A DNA stretch of 64,000 nucleotides from Legionella_C sp048541585 (lineage in GTDB: Bacteria; Pseudomonadota; Gammaproteobacteria; Legionellales; Legionellaceae). How positions within the stretch are numbered: position 1 is the first letter of the stretch; each line of letters begins with the position of its first letter. The notes below the pieces were generated by a model. It saw nothing but the letters and a program-made list of their open reading frames with translations, was not told the DNA's origin and did no database searches. The translations under genes and the position numbers were made by a program. Location of the stretch: the NCBI RefSeq assembly GCF_048541585.1, contig NZ_CP183303.1, positions 2,728,001 to 2,792,000 of the forward strand, given 5' to 3'. Below are positions 15,147 to 24,599 of the stretch, piece by piece.

Positions 15147-17201
15147 TTATGGGTATGTATTATTCGAATCCTGACTTGCTCCCTTTGCATTTTTGTCTTT
15201 TACATTTAAAGGCTCATCTTTAGAATGACCAAAAAGATGATTTGATTTAGTAGAATGAGCGTGATTTCTGCCTATTACGGTAGGTCCCATTACGGGAGGT
15301 TTGGTAGGGGTACTTTGATTGATTTTACTACTCTCCTCTTCCTCACTACCTGATAGAGCTGAACGTGCAAACATCGTTCCTCTTAAAGGTACTCCGCTAA
15401 ACGAGCCTGTAACCGTTTTTTGTTTTTTAAGACCATCTAAGTAATGGTCCTCTTTTTCCTCTTCTTCCTCTTCTTCAGCTTCACTTAATAATCGAAGGCC
15501 ACCTGCTAACTTGCTCCTTTGAAGCTTAAGCTCAAGTTCAAGCTCAACTCCATCTCTTGGAAGCTCATCACAAATTTTCTGAATCAAATCCTCAATCATA
15601 CCTTCAGCTTCTTCTGAAATTTTAGCAGGACTTGGAGCTAGAGTAGCATCTTTGATAGAAGCACTGTTTAGTGGGGTAGCAGATAACTTAAAGCGAATTA
15701 TCTTTTCAAGTTGTTGACGATACTCAACATATAATAAATTATCAATTCTTTCTTGATAAGTTGTATAAGCAGTTTCACTTGATTCACTAAGCTTCTTTTT
15801 AATGATATTAACAACCTCTTCATATAGCTCTATTATTTCTAAATCCTCAGTTAAAAGTTTTTCTACTTTTTCAGAATTGCAATGTGCATAGGTCAACTTC
15901 ATACCTAAATTAGTTACATAACCTGTTAATCTATGAATAACGCCATCTGACTCGCGCGAATGATGACTGCCATTTGCTGAAAAAAGACTTTCATAACTAT
16001 ATTGTTGACCTTTCGTAGGAGTGTTAACAATACCAACGCAAACTTTTGCTATCTCTACCTGCCGAAAGGTTTCTTTATCCTCATCACTTGCAAAGCAATT
16101 GGCCACATCATTAATAATTTGTTCGGCAATTTCTTTGCCTTTCTCAGTCAAAGGCACATGTTGTAATTGTTCAATCTGCTCCTGTAACTCGAGTGGCATT
16201 TTCGTTCCAGTTGGATAATGAGCTATATTTGTAATTCGCTCACTGGTAAGACGTGCCATTCCATTTTCTAGATTAGTAATTGAAAAATAAGGACCCACAG
16301 AAAAGAGAGAAGTATTAATATTTTCATACTTAGGCGGCAATTTTACATCAACGCTTACTTTAACGCGATTAACGCCTGGTGTATCGGTTTTAGTATTGTT
16401 TGCAGAATAAGGATCTATGCCTCTATCCAACCATTGAGCATTTTGCCAAGCACAATTAATAACACATCTACTGCTTAATTCGACTTGAGTATTTTTTTGA
16501 TTAGCTACTACATAATAGCCAAATCTATCTGGTGTTAAATCTATGTTAGTTACAAACGTATTAGGTATAAATTTAATATTAGGAGTCTTAGTAATTTCTG
16601 TTCGTAGGTACTCTTGTAATTTATTAATATCAAGTTGTGCTTCGGCTGTTTGATAGCCTATAGCAATCGATGCAGTAGTTTCTTTACCTGATGAATCATA
16701 AACAGGTATAGTTTTTGAAAAGAAATCATACTCTTCTTCTTCAAGTTTTTTGATAAAATTTTCAGGTTCACCAAAAACTTTATTGCTAGAATCACCTATT
16801 TTTTCCCGATAGAGCTGTCTTAATTCTTCAGCTATTTTTTCTGCCTCTTGAGGTGACACTATTGATTTATCAAGAATATAATGCCGACCACGACATGGAT
16901 TTTCCGAATTTTCTCCTCCAGCAATGAAGTCTTTATACTCCTTGGCAAATTCAATAGCATTTATTAGACAGTGCTTCGCAGTGTCACTATTCTCTGCATT
17001 AAGATAATGCATACCCGTATGTAATTTATTACATCCATTTTGACTTGTGCTAATTATAGGTAACACATCCGAGCCTGCTTCAATTAAAGCAATTCTTGCG
17101 GGTTCACCATTGATTTTTAATTTAGCTAGCTTTCTTACGGTAAGTAGACCTGCTATCCCTGCACCGATAACAATAATGTCAAAGTCCTGTTTATTCTGCA
17201 T
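15147..17201 (-). CDS. FAD-dependent oxidoreductase (DAO fold) with long low-complexity tail
   Basis: 684 residues. The N-terminus carries the dinucleotide-binding motif IIVIGAGIAGLL (Gly13, Gly15, Gly18), and the next 400 residues follow the DAO / glycerol-3-phosphate dehydrogenase-like fold (GMHY, CVINCAW, YVTNLGMKLTYA). The substrate is not evident. From about residue 450 on it is helical and very acidic, with a Glu-rich run near 575-590, and the last 90 residues are Ser/Lys/Asn-rich and disordered. Such a tail is unusual for this enzyme class and recalls secretion-signal tails of translocated proteins (inference). First gene of a probable two-gene unit with the hybrid kinase. Confidence 0.8.
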   Translation of the reverse strand: MQNKQDFDIIVIGAGIAGLLTVRKLAKLKINGEPARIALIEAGSDVLPIISTSQNGCNKLHTGMHYLNAENSDTAKHCLINAIEFAKEYKDFIAGGENSENPCRGRHYILDKSIVSPQEAEKIAEELRQLYREKIGDSSNKVFGEPENFIKKLEEEEYDFFSKTIPVYDSSGKETTASIAIGYQTAEAQLDINKLQEYLRTEITKTPNIKFIPNTFVTNIDLTPDRFGYYVVANQKNTQVELSSRCVINCAWQNAQWLDRGIDPYSANNTKTDTPGVNRVKVSVDVKLPPKYENINTSLFSVGPYFSITNLENGMARLTSERITNIAHYPTGTKMPLELQEQIEQLQHVPLTEKGKEIAEQIINDVANCFASDEDKETFRQVEIAKVCVGIVNTPTKGQQYSYESLFSANGSHHSRESDGVIHRLTGYVTNLGMKLTYAHCNSEKVEKLLTEDLEIIELYEEVVNIIKKKLSESSETAYTTYQERIDNLLYVEYRQQLEKIIRFKLSATPLNSASIKDATLAPSPAKISEEAEGMIEDLIQKICDELPRDGVELELELKLQRSKLAGGLRLLSEAEEEEEEEKEDHYLDGLKKQKTVTGSFSGVPLRGTMFARSALSGSEEEESSKINQSTPTKPPVMGPTVIGRNHAHSTKSNHLFGHSKDEPLNVKDKNAKGASQDSNNTYP

Positions 17202-17212
17202 AATAAAAGCCT

Positions 17213-17241
17213 AAACAATGTTAGTATTGTTTAAAATTATA
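17213..17241 (-). promoter_or_regulatory. Extended -10 promoter with overlapping inverted repeat
   Basis: Reading the minus strand, TGCTATAAT (extended -10, TATAAT at 17241-17236) stands about 35 bp before the FAD oxidoreductase start codon. Directly after it, over the predicted transcription start, is AAACAAT-N6-ATTGTTT (17213-17232), a perfect 7-bp-arm inverted repeat suited to a repressor. The remaining part of the gap (17242-17530) is AT-rich with nothing else seen. Confidence 0.5.
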
Positions 17242-17530
17242 GCATTTTAATGAATTTTAAAACAGATGTTTTTAGCTTTATAATTGAAAATTTTTTTATT
17301 AAAAGTATTAATTAATTGTAAAAATTTTAAGATTAATAATTTTTTATAAAGAATAAAGAGTTAAATTACAGTAATTTAATAAATCTATTAGGTATTAGAA
17401 AGATTTACTTTATAGCTAAAAATAGCTTACAAAGTAAATCTCAATAAAATGAAGACTATTCACACTAAAACAGCTTCATTTAGTATGATAAAGCAAGTAT
17501 TATAACTCTTAGAAAAAATTATATTTTAAA

Positions 17531-18433
17531 TTATACTGCGCATCTCAGTAAAGAATGCTTGGATTCATCAGCATTAGATACTTCAGGAGTTATAGATTCA
17601 TTATCATACTCTGCTGACTCTTGAATAAGTGAATCTAGATTTAAAAGTAATTTTTCTAAATTAGAAATTTTAAGCTCTATTTGTTCTTGCTGACTATGTG
17701 GGTTGTCTAAATCTTTAGAAAAAAACCTTAACGATTGTTTATCTTTTTTTGCATTTTTTTGCATTAATTTATGATTTAAGTTCTCTTTAGCTCCTTCTAA
17801 AGCCTGCTTAATAGCCAGAAGTAAATCAAATCTTTTGGAGAAAAAATGCCGATAATCAAATAAAGGTAGATTATCTAAAAAGTTCTTATCTCTCATTTCA
17901 GCACATTGATCACAAGCAGCTTTAAATTGCTCACTAATTGCTAGTTTCTCCTGAATTGATTTATCTTTAATAGTAAAATCAGTAAGCAAAACCTTGTGTA
18001 ATCGATTAGCATCTAATAAAAGAGCATTTAAAAATTTTTTATTTATTTGATAAGATTCTTTTTTCTTTCCTGAATGCTTTCCTTCATAATCTCGGCAAGT
18101 TTTTCGAAGTGCCTCTAATACACGGTGATCTTCTAAAAATTTATTTTTATTTAATGCACCAATTGCCCACATTAATAAGAAAGAATAGCCTTCTATTCCT
18201 TCTAAGCAATCATATTGTATTTTAGCTTGGTGTAAACGTGGTTTATCTAAAAAAGACAATAGATCTTCTAATGAAGACGCTTCGATTTGTGAGGGATCAA
18301 ATACATAAATATGGCGCATACATGTTGAAAGAATTATTGGATTAACATCACGAATAAAATCATCTAGTGGGTTGCGCACACCTTTTTCTTTTTGGAGATT
18401 ATAACAATGTAATACTAATTTATTAAGTCGCAT
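17531..18433 (-). CDS. Helical protein of unknown function
   Basis: 300 residues, not recognised. Largely alpha-helical and charged, with no signal peptide or membrane segment. The C-terminal 50 residues are a heptad-like stretch (EQIELKISNLEKLLLNLDSL) followed by a Ser/Glu-rich tail (ESITPEVSNADESKHS). AGGAA lies upstream of ATG 18433. The style fits a Dot/Icm substrate, but nothing specific supports this. Confidence 0.6.
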   Translation of the reverse strand: MRLNKLVLHCYNLQKEKGVRNPLDDFIRDVNPIILSTCMRHIYVFDPSQIEASSLEDLLSFLDKPRLHQAKIQYDCLEGIEGYSFLLMWAIGALNKNKFLEDHRVLEALRKTCRDYEGKHSGKKKESYQINKKFLNALLLDANRLHKVLLTDFTIKDKSIQEKLAISEQFKAACDQCAEMRDKNFLDNLPLFDYRHFFSKRFDLLLAIKQALEGAKENLNHKLMQKNAKKDKQSLRFFSKDLDNPHSQQEQIELKISNLEKLLLNLDSLIQESAEYDNESITPEVSNADESKHSLLRCAV

Positions 18434-18896
18434 AAAGACATTCCTGAATCATATAACTGATTCCAACGATATAAACAATTAAAGATAATGCCCTTTTAAT
18501 AAAATTAACTATAAAGAATTGCTAATAAATGAAGATTTATTCCACTGAAATTAACTTAACAGTAACGATAAAACAAAGTTAAGCAAATTAGCAAGATTTT
18601 TTGTTTGCCTAAATGAATTAATTTCATTAGAAGATAATGTTTTAAGAAATAATATCCAGTTATAAGTAGTAAACTTAAAAAATGAGTTTATAGTGAATTA
18701 AATTATTAATAATTTTTATATAGTAGCTAGTACCAGGAGTATACTGTCGATATTGCTAAAGCTCATAATGCTCTAATTTAAGCTCTTATATTTTAAGTAT
18801 TTTAATCACTAAATTTATGATTAATTAATATATTTTTTATAAAGCTCAATAGTGATTACTAGCTTTCTAATCCTTAATTTTGCACTGTGAGATAAC
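18434..18896. other. AT-rich intergenic region
   Basis: 463 bp between divergent genes. It is very AT-rich with several TATAAT-like strings. No gene, repeat or hairpin stood out. Confidence 0.5.
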
Positions 18897-19451
18897 ATGA
18901 TTGTTTTAGAAACGCAAAGGCTATTACTTCGTACTTGGAAAGATACCGATTTAGCTCCCTTAACTTGTATTAATCAGGATCCTAAAGTTTGCCGATACTT
19001 GCCAAGCTTAGGTAATTGCCATAGTACAAAACAATTAATTAAACGCTGTATAGAGCATTTTAATACTTATGGGTTTTCTCTCTATGCTGTTGAGCTTAAA
19101 GAAACTACTGACATGATTGGTTTTATTGGCTTACTTACGCCTTCCTTTGTAGCACATTTTACGCCTGCTATTGAGATTGGCTGGCGTCTGGCTTCTACAC
19201 AATGGCACAAAGGCTACGCAACGGAAGGAGCAAAAGCTGTATTACAATATGCTTTTACTCAGTTGAACTTAAAGGAACTTGTTTCGTTTACAGCGGCCGA
19301 TAACTGGCCTTCGCGCCGAGTGATGGAACGAATAGGTCTCCACCACAATGCAAATGATGACTTTGAACATCCGAATATTAGCCTAGCTAGCCCATTAAGA
19401 CATCATGTACTTTATCGCTTATCTAAAGAGATGTATTTAGGCTGCATTTAA
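18897..19451 (+). CDS. GNAT-family N-acetyltransferase (RimJ/RimL-like)
   Basis: 184 residues. It begins VLETQRLLLRTWKDTDLAPL, the classical start of RimJ/RimL-type acetyltransferases, and contains the acetyl-CoA region IEIGWRLASTQWHKGYATEG with A-x(3)-Q/G-x-G/A character. It ends with NWPSRRVMERIGL, the conserved helix of the family. The substrate is unknown. It is followed after 80 bp by a phosphotransferase-fold gene and a MATE exporter on the same strand. Confidence 0.9.
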   Translation: MIVLETQRLLLRTWKDTDLAPLTCINQDPKVCRYLPSLGNCHSTKQLIKRCIEHFNTYGFSLYAVELKETTDMIGFIGLLTPSFVAHFTPAIEIGWRLASTQWHKGYATEGAKAVLQYAFTQLNLKELVSFTAADNWPSRRVMERIGLHHNANDDFEHPNISLASPLRHHVLYRLSKEMYLGCI

Positions 19452-19531
19452 TTTATCTACTATGTTAAAATAAATAAATTAAATTACTCTCAGCAGTTAG
19501 GTCAAAGTAATAGATAAAGAGTAAATAATAA

Positions 19532-20515
19532 GTGACTTTCAAACAAAACTGGGAAAAAACTGATCTTGCATTAAAGCTTCCTTATGAAACTATCGAGGCA
19601 ATGCTTAAACAATTTTTACCAACTAAAACAATGTATTCATGTGAGTGTATTGTTGGCGGCTGTGCCAATTTAAATTATAAAATTTATGTGGATATTGATG
19701 AAAATCCCTATATTCTGCGCCTATATTTACGTGATTTTAAAGCAGCTTACCGAGAACAACAGTTAAGCCTTTTGCTTAAAGATAAAAAAACTATACCTAT
19801 CCCCGAAGTTTATTTTATTGGCCACTATCAAAATTATCAATTTGCTTTTAATCAATATCTTTCAGGTATTACCTTACGTGACTTATTATTGAGCGATCAA
19901 GCCTTTGATATTAAACAATTAATGTTTGATACAGGTGTTTTAGCCAACCAAATTCATACTTATACTTTTAGGCAAGGGGGCTTTTTTGATAATAAACTAC
20001 AACCGCTGCCCCTAACCACTACCTATTTAGAATACGCCTTAAATTGTTTAAATAAGGATTATATTATTACTCTCTTAGGGCAGAGCAACACAGCTAGATT
20101 AACTTATTACTTTCAACAACTAGAATCCTTTTTTCCTTCTTTAGACGAAAAGCAACTTGTACATGGCGATTTTGATCCAGCAAATATTTTAGTAAATTAT
20201 CAAGAAGGCCGCTGGCAGATTTCAGGCGTTTTAGATTGGGAATTTGCTTTTTCTGGCTCGCCACTTTTTGATGTAGCCAATATGTTGCGTTATGCGCATC
20301 ATCTTCCTTCTCATTTTCAAGATGCTTTTTTAAAGGGTTTAACTTTAAGCTATACTTTACCCCCACATTGGCAAACAACGATTTACCTGCTCAATTTATT
20401 ATCTCTCTTAGATTGTTTAAGTAGAAGTTCAGCTAAGCGCCCTAATCAACAAGCCGATATTTATGAGCTAATAATTTATTTTATGCAGCAACTTACTAAA
20501 GAGCATGGTTTATGA
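19532..20515 (+). CDS. Aminoglycoside phosphotransferase / choline kinase-fold protein
   Basis: 327 residues, starting with GTG at 19532. The catalytic loop HGDFDPANIL and the metal motif LDWEFAFSGSPLFDVANMLRY are those of the APH/CotH-choline kinase fold. The N-lobe has GGCANLNYKIYVD as a nucleotide-binding loop. The phosphate acceptor cannot be read from sequence; most chromosomal members are not antibiotic enzymes. The stop overlaps the start of the MATE gene by 4 bases (ATGA), so the two are co-translated. Confidence 0.85.
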   Translation: MTFKQNWEKTDLALKLPYETIEAMLKQFLPTKTMYSCECIVGGCANLNYKIYVDIDENPYILRLYLRDFKAAYREQQLSLLLKDKKTIPIPEVYFIGHYQNYQFAFNQYLSGITLRDLLLSDQAFDIKQLMFDTGVLANQIHTYTFRQGGFFDNKLQPLPLTTTYLEYALNCLNKDYIITLLGQSNTARLTYYFQQLESFFPSLDEKQLVHGDFDPANILVNYQEGRWQISGVLDWEFAFSGSPLFDVANMLRYAHHLPSHFQDAFLKGLTLSYTLPPHWQTTIYLLNLLSLLDCLSRSSAKRPNQQADIYELIIYFMQQLTKEHGL

Positions 20516-21867
20516 ATTTTTTTCAGGGTAATTTATATCCTCTCCTTAAACTAGGATTGCCACTGGCTGCTACCGGCTTAGTACAATCTGGTATCTTTTT
20601 TTTTGAAACACTATTTTTAGCACATTTAGGTTCGGATATTTTAGCTGCTGGTGCATTAGTAAGCTGGTTATCGGGTACTTTTGCGGTTATTGTTTTTGGT
20701 CTTTTAAGTTCTATTAATGTACTCGTATCCCACAAATTTGGTGCTAAAGATTATCCTGGTATTACTAAAGTTATTCGTGATGGACTTTGGCTAGCACTTA
20801 TCTTAGTTCTACCTAGTGTTCTTTTATTTTGGAATATGGCTACTATCTTTTTGTGGCTTGGGCAAAAACCTAATATTGTTTTCTTGGCAAAATCATATTT
20901 ACATGGTCTAACTTTTGGTATCTTACCAAATTTTATTGTCACCGCATTACTAGAAACTATTACAGGTTTAGGACAAACTAAGCTTGTTTTTAAACTCAGT
21001 TTAGTATCGGTAACCTCAACAATATTTTTAAGCTTTGCATTAATTTTTGGCAAATTTGGTCTGCCTGCCTTAGGTATTGCTGGTGCTGGTTGGAGTATTG
21101 CGCTTAGTAATTGGTTAACGTTGGTAATTTTAGTTAGCTATCTTTTAATTAATCAAGAAAATAAGCCCTACTTTCAAAAAATATTTACCTTTTCAAAGCC
21201 GGTTTATTTATTGGAGCTAATTCGTATTGGTGCGCCGATGGGTTTTATGTATTGCGTTGAAGTAGGCTTTTTCTTTGTATTAACTTTAATTATGGGTTTG
21301 TTTAGCAGTCAGATATTAGCTGCCAATCAGGTTGCCTTACAATATTTAGGTGCCTTAATAAGTATTATTTTTTCAATAGCGCAAGCTATTACAGTAAGGA
21401 TGGGACATTTATTAGGAGCTGGCAAAAGAAAAGCAGCTGAATACGCTGCTTATGCTGGTATTTTCGTTTCTTTCATTTTCATGTTTTTTATTGGCTTAGT
21501 GTATTGGTTTGTCCCTACTTTACTTATTGGGCTCGACTTTAATCTCTATGCAGCTAAAAATTTTACTATTATACACTATGCAACCCAATTCTTAAGTTTA
21601 TGTGCAGTATTTCAACTAATGGAAGCTGTAAGAATTGCTTTATTTGGCGCCTTGCGAAGCTTGAGAGATACCCATTTTACTTTACTTATCTCTGTAATCA
21701 GTTTTTGGGTTATCTCATTACCTTTAGGTTATTTTTTAGCTACTTATTTTAAGCTGTCTGGACAGGGACTTTGGTACGGAATGATTATTGGCTCAAGCTT
21801 AAGTGTTCTATTATTATTTCAGCGTTTTAAAACTAAAATAATGAATTACGCTTCAGTAGTTACTTAA
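20512..21867 (+). CDS. MATE-family multidrug/metabolite exporter
   Basis: 451 residues with twelve predicted membrane segments in two homologous halves (LGLPLAATGLVQSG at the start of one, IRIGAPMGFMYCVEVGFFF at the start of the other). NorM-like cation-coupled antiporter. It is translationally coupled to the upstream phosphotransferase-fold gene, which suggests a shared substrate or regulation. Confidence 0.92.
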   Translation: MNFFQGNLYPLLKLGLPLAATGLVQSGIFFFETLFLAHLGSDILAAGALVSWLSGTFAVIVFGLLSSINVLVSHKFGAKDYPGITKVIRDGLWLALILVLPSVLLFWNMATIFLWLGQKPNIVFLAKSYLHGLTFGILPNFIVTALLETITGLGQTKLVFKLSLVSVTSTIFLSFALIFGKFGLPALGIAGAGWSIALSNWLTLVILVSYLLINQENKPYFQKIFTFSKPVYLLELIRIGAPMGFMYCVEVGFFFVLTLIMGLFSSQILAANQVALQYLGALISIIFSIAQAITVRMGHLLGAGKRKAAEYAAYAGIFVSFIFMFFIGLVYWFVPTLLIGLDFNLYAAKNFTIIHYATQFLSLCAVFQLMEAVRIALFGALRSLRDTHFTLLISVISFWVISLPLGYFLATYFKLSGQGLWYGMIIGSSLSVLLLFQRFKTKIMNYASVVT

Positions 21868-21911
21868 ATACATACAAATAACTACAATTTCTATTTATAA
21901 AGAGATAAACA

Positions 21912-22403
21912 TTGAAACTAAATAGTTATATTTCTAATCTTCATTATATTAAATTAAGCTTACTATTTTTTTTAGCCTGCTGGTTTTTCTTAGCTGCATT
22001 GTCGAATTTAGGTGATTTTCTCGTTGCTAATCACTTTATTAATGACATAACATTTCGCTCCAATAATTACACAGAAGTGCAAGCAGCCTTAGCTGTTTAC
22101 TCTATCTCTAAAAGTTTACTAAATATAATATTTATAGCTATTCTTGTTATTGAATTTACATCAGCGCTCTTATTTAGTCTTAGTTTCTTTCGTTTTTTAT
22201 TAGGCTATCAAACCTGGTTCACTATCCACTTGGCTTTTATGCTTAGTATGGGTCTTTGGGCTAGTTTTTTATTAAGCGAGGAATTACTTATTTTTTATAA
22301 ATTTGAGGCCGTCCACTTAAGGTGGTTAACATTTGAAATAGTTAGCTTTCTAGTACTTCATTTATTACCTGATAGATATCAGAGACAAGTGGATATAATT
22401 TAG
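21912..22403 (+). CDS. Four-helix membrane protein, possible distant DUF2165 relative
   Basis: 163 residues with four hydrophobic helices. The start is TTG at 21912 with AAAGAG upstream; no ATG is available before the third helix. The string NLGDFLVANHFINDITF is reminiscent of the 'N..DY..N..FV.HV..MDTTF' loop of DUF2165 small membrane proteins, and IEFTSALLFSLSFFRFL resembles their third helix. Function unknown. It lies 44 bp after the MATE gene and may belong to that transcript. Confidence 0.65.
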   Translation: MKLNSYISNLHYIKLSLLFFLACWFFLAALSNLGDFLVANHFINDITFRSNNYTEVQAALAVYSISKSLLNIIFIAILVIEFTSALLFSLSFFRFLLGYQTWFTIHLAFMLSMGLWASFLLSEELLIFYKFEAVHLRWLTFEIVSFLVLHLLPDRYQRQVDII

Positions 22404-22858
22404 GTTATTTAGCTTAAAGTTAATAAGTTAAAATGTATTTTTACTCATTAAAACTATAAAAATTACTAACAACTCTTCCCTCCTTTCAAGAATAAGAGTA
22501 AGTTTATAATTATAATTTTCTTAATTATCTTTGTACTGAGAAAAATGAAGGCCTATTGTAAGTTAATTTTTCTTAAGATTAATGTCCTGTGGCTTGTTTA
22601 AAGATCCAGTGCTTTAACTGATGTCCTGGATCCCGCGAACAAGTCGCGGGACGTCGGCAGAAAATTTAAAAGAGCTTTTTCATTTTTTATCAGTACGAAG
22701 CTTAATTATTGATTACGCTACCTAGTCTATAGGATCTCCAAAAAACTTGGATATAATGTTTATACCTAGATAAAAGCCGTTTAATCCAATTAGCTAGCTG
22801 TAGAATTAAAGTAAGCTTTATAAACTGGCAGCCACTTTAATTTAGAAAGGATGAAATC
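22404..22858. other. Intergenic region with a GC-rich dispersed hairpin
   Basis: 455 bp, mainly AT-rich. It holds CCCGCGA-ACAAG-TCGCGGG at 22632-22650 in a 'ctggatcccgcg...cgggacgtcgg' context, a single copy of the repeat class amplified at 52141-52590. No coding region seen. Confidence 0.6.
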
Positions 22859-24415
22859 ATGCTGAAACGCGATATTTCTACAACTAATGTTTTAATTGCA
22901 GCTGCAGGAGGTATGATTGGTTCAGGTTGGTTATTTAGCCCTTATATTAGTGCGCAAATGGCTGGCAGCAATTCCTTGGTTAGTTGGATTATAGCTACCT
23001 TTTGTATGTTTTTTATCGCCCTTCCACTTTGCGAATTAGGAAGTATGTTTCCTATCTCAGGCGGTATGTCCAATTATCCAACCTATACGCATGGCCGAGA
23101 GGTAGGCTTTCTTTTTGCTTGGACTTCATGGCTTTCTTATGTTGTTATGACACCTATCGAGATACAAGCGATATTACAATATGGCAGTCATTTTTTTCCT
23201 ATCTTAACTGTTAATGATGCAGCAACACTTAAATTATCTGGTTATGGCTATATAGCAGCTATGGTGATTATGCTGTTTGTGGTATTTTTAAATTCTTATG
23301 GAATAAAAATGCTGGCTGAATGTAATAAGTATGCAAGCATTATTAAGTTTGTCTTACCTAGCATCGCTATTGTTTCTTTTTTGTATTATGCGCCTAATTT
23401 AAATAATATCTCTATTCATTTGTCAAGCGCCTCAGATTGGGTTTCTATCTTTACCGCCCTTTCAGCCGGTGGCGTAGCCTTTGCTTTTACTGGATTTCAA
23501 AATGGACTGGTTTTAGCAGGTGAGGTTAAAAATCCTCAACGCAATATTCCTATTGCTATTTTAGGTGCAGTTCTTATCGGATTTTTACTCTATTTTATGT
23601 TACAGCTTAGCTTTCTTGCTGCGGTGCCAGCGAAATATTTAACTCATGGCTGGGAGCATTTAAATTACCCTGGTGATAGTGGACCTTTGGTAGGCTTAAC
23701 GTTAATCCTTGGCCTTACAGTGGTAGCCAGTTTATTACTCTTTGATGCCGCTTTTTCACCATTTGGTACCACGCTTGTCTATACTGCAGCCACTTCACGT
23801 ATTTTATATGGTATGGCACTTAATAATCATTTACCTAAAATTTTCTTAAAAGTTAATCGTCATAAGATTCCCTATGTCACTTTGTATGCCAATCTTTTAG
23901 TAGGTATATTATCGTTTTTGCCCTTTCCTGGCTGGCAAAAATTAGTTGCATTTTTATCCTCAGCTAGCATTCTTTCTTATAGCATCGGCCCTATTTGTCT
24001 ATTAGCGATGCGTAAGTTACAACCAACTACTCAACGACCATTTCGTTTAAAATGTGCTTTAATCTGTTGCCATATGGCCTTTTATTTTTGTAATTTAATG
24101 TTATATTGGTGTGGCTTTTCTATCTTATGGAAACTTGATTTAGCGCTAATTATCGGCTTAGTGATTTGTCTCGCTTATCATCGTAAAAGCATCTTTCATT
24201 GTGATTTACGCCTATTTTGGTTTGTCTTTTATATGATTGCCTTACTTACTATTTCTTATTTAGGTTCATTTGGTGGTATTGGGGTCTTAAGTTTTCCTCT
24301 TGATTTAATTTTTATTTTACCATTAAGCATAATGGTACTGACTCTATCACAAATTTTATTAAACACCGCTGAACATGACCCTGTTGGCTTAGACTTAGAA
24401 GAAGCTACCTTATAG
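22859..24415 (+). CDS. APC-superfamily amino-acid permease
   Basis: 518 residues with about twelve membrane helices. The N-terminus (TTNVLIAAAGGMIGSGWLFSP) is the unwound helix 1 substrate-binding GxxxGSGW region of APC transporters, and LAGEVKNPQRNIPIAI is the conserved loop after helix 6. The substrate is not clear. AAAGGATG stands upstream of the ATG. It ends before a clear terminator. Confidence 0.92.
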   Translation: MLKRDISTTNVLIAAAGGMIGSGWLFSPYISAQMAGSNSLVSWIIATFCMFFIALPLCELGSMFPISGGMSNYPTYTHGREVGFLFAWTSWLSYVVMTPIEIQAILQYGSHFFPILTVNDAATLKLSGYGYIAAMVIMLFVVFLNSYGIKMLAECNKYASIIKFVLPSIAIVSFLYYAPNLNNISIHLSSASDWVSIFTALSAGGVAFAFTGFQNGLVLAGEVKNPQRNIPIAILGAVLIGFLLYFMLQLSFLAAVPAKYLTHGWEHLNYPGDSGPLVGLTLILGLTVVASLLLFDAAFSPFGTTLVYTAATSRILYGMALNNHLPKIFLKVNRHKIPYVTLYANLLVGILSFLPFPGWQKLVAFLSSASILSYSIGPICLLAMRKLQPTTQRPFRLKCALICCHMAFYFCNLMLYWCGFSILWKLDLALIIGLVICLAYHRKSIFHCDLRLFWFVFYMIALLTISYLGSFGGIGVLSFPLDLIFILPLSIMVLTLSQILLNTAEHDPVGLDLEEATL

Positions 24416-24452
24416 ATTTACTTTCAAAAACTTCATAACTCATAAAACATTG

Positions 24453-24486
24453 CCCTAAGTTGATTTAAAGCTTAGGGTAATTTTTT
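24453..24486 (+). terminator. Rho-independent terminator after APC permease
   Basis: CCCTAAG (24453-24459) pairs with CTTAGGG (24471-24477) across an 11-base loop, followed by a T-rich run from 24481. It sits 38 bp after the permease stop codon. Confidence 0.75.
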
Positions 24487-24599
24487 AAAACATGACAGCT
24501 TAAACGCTACCTTAGCTTTCTTTCTATTGTCAACAATTGATCTCATACCATAATTGTGAAACAATGTGGCATTTTTTATGACACCATGAGGTTTTGCTT

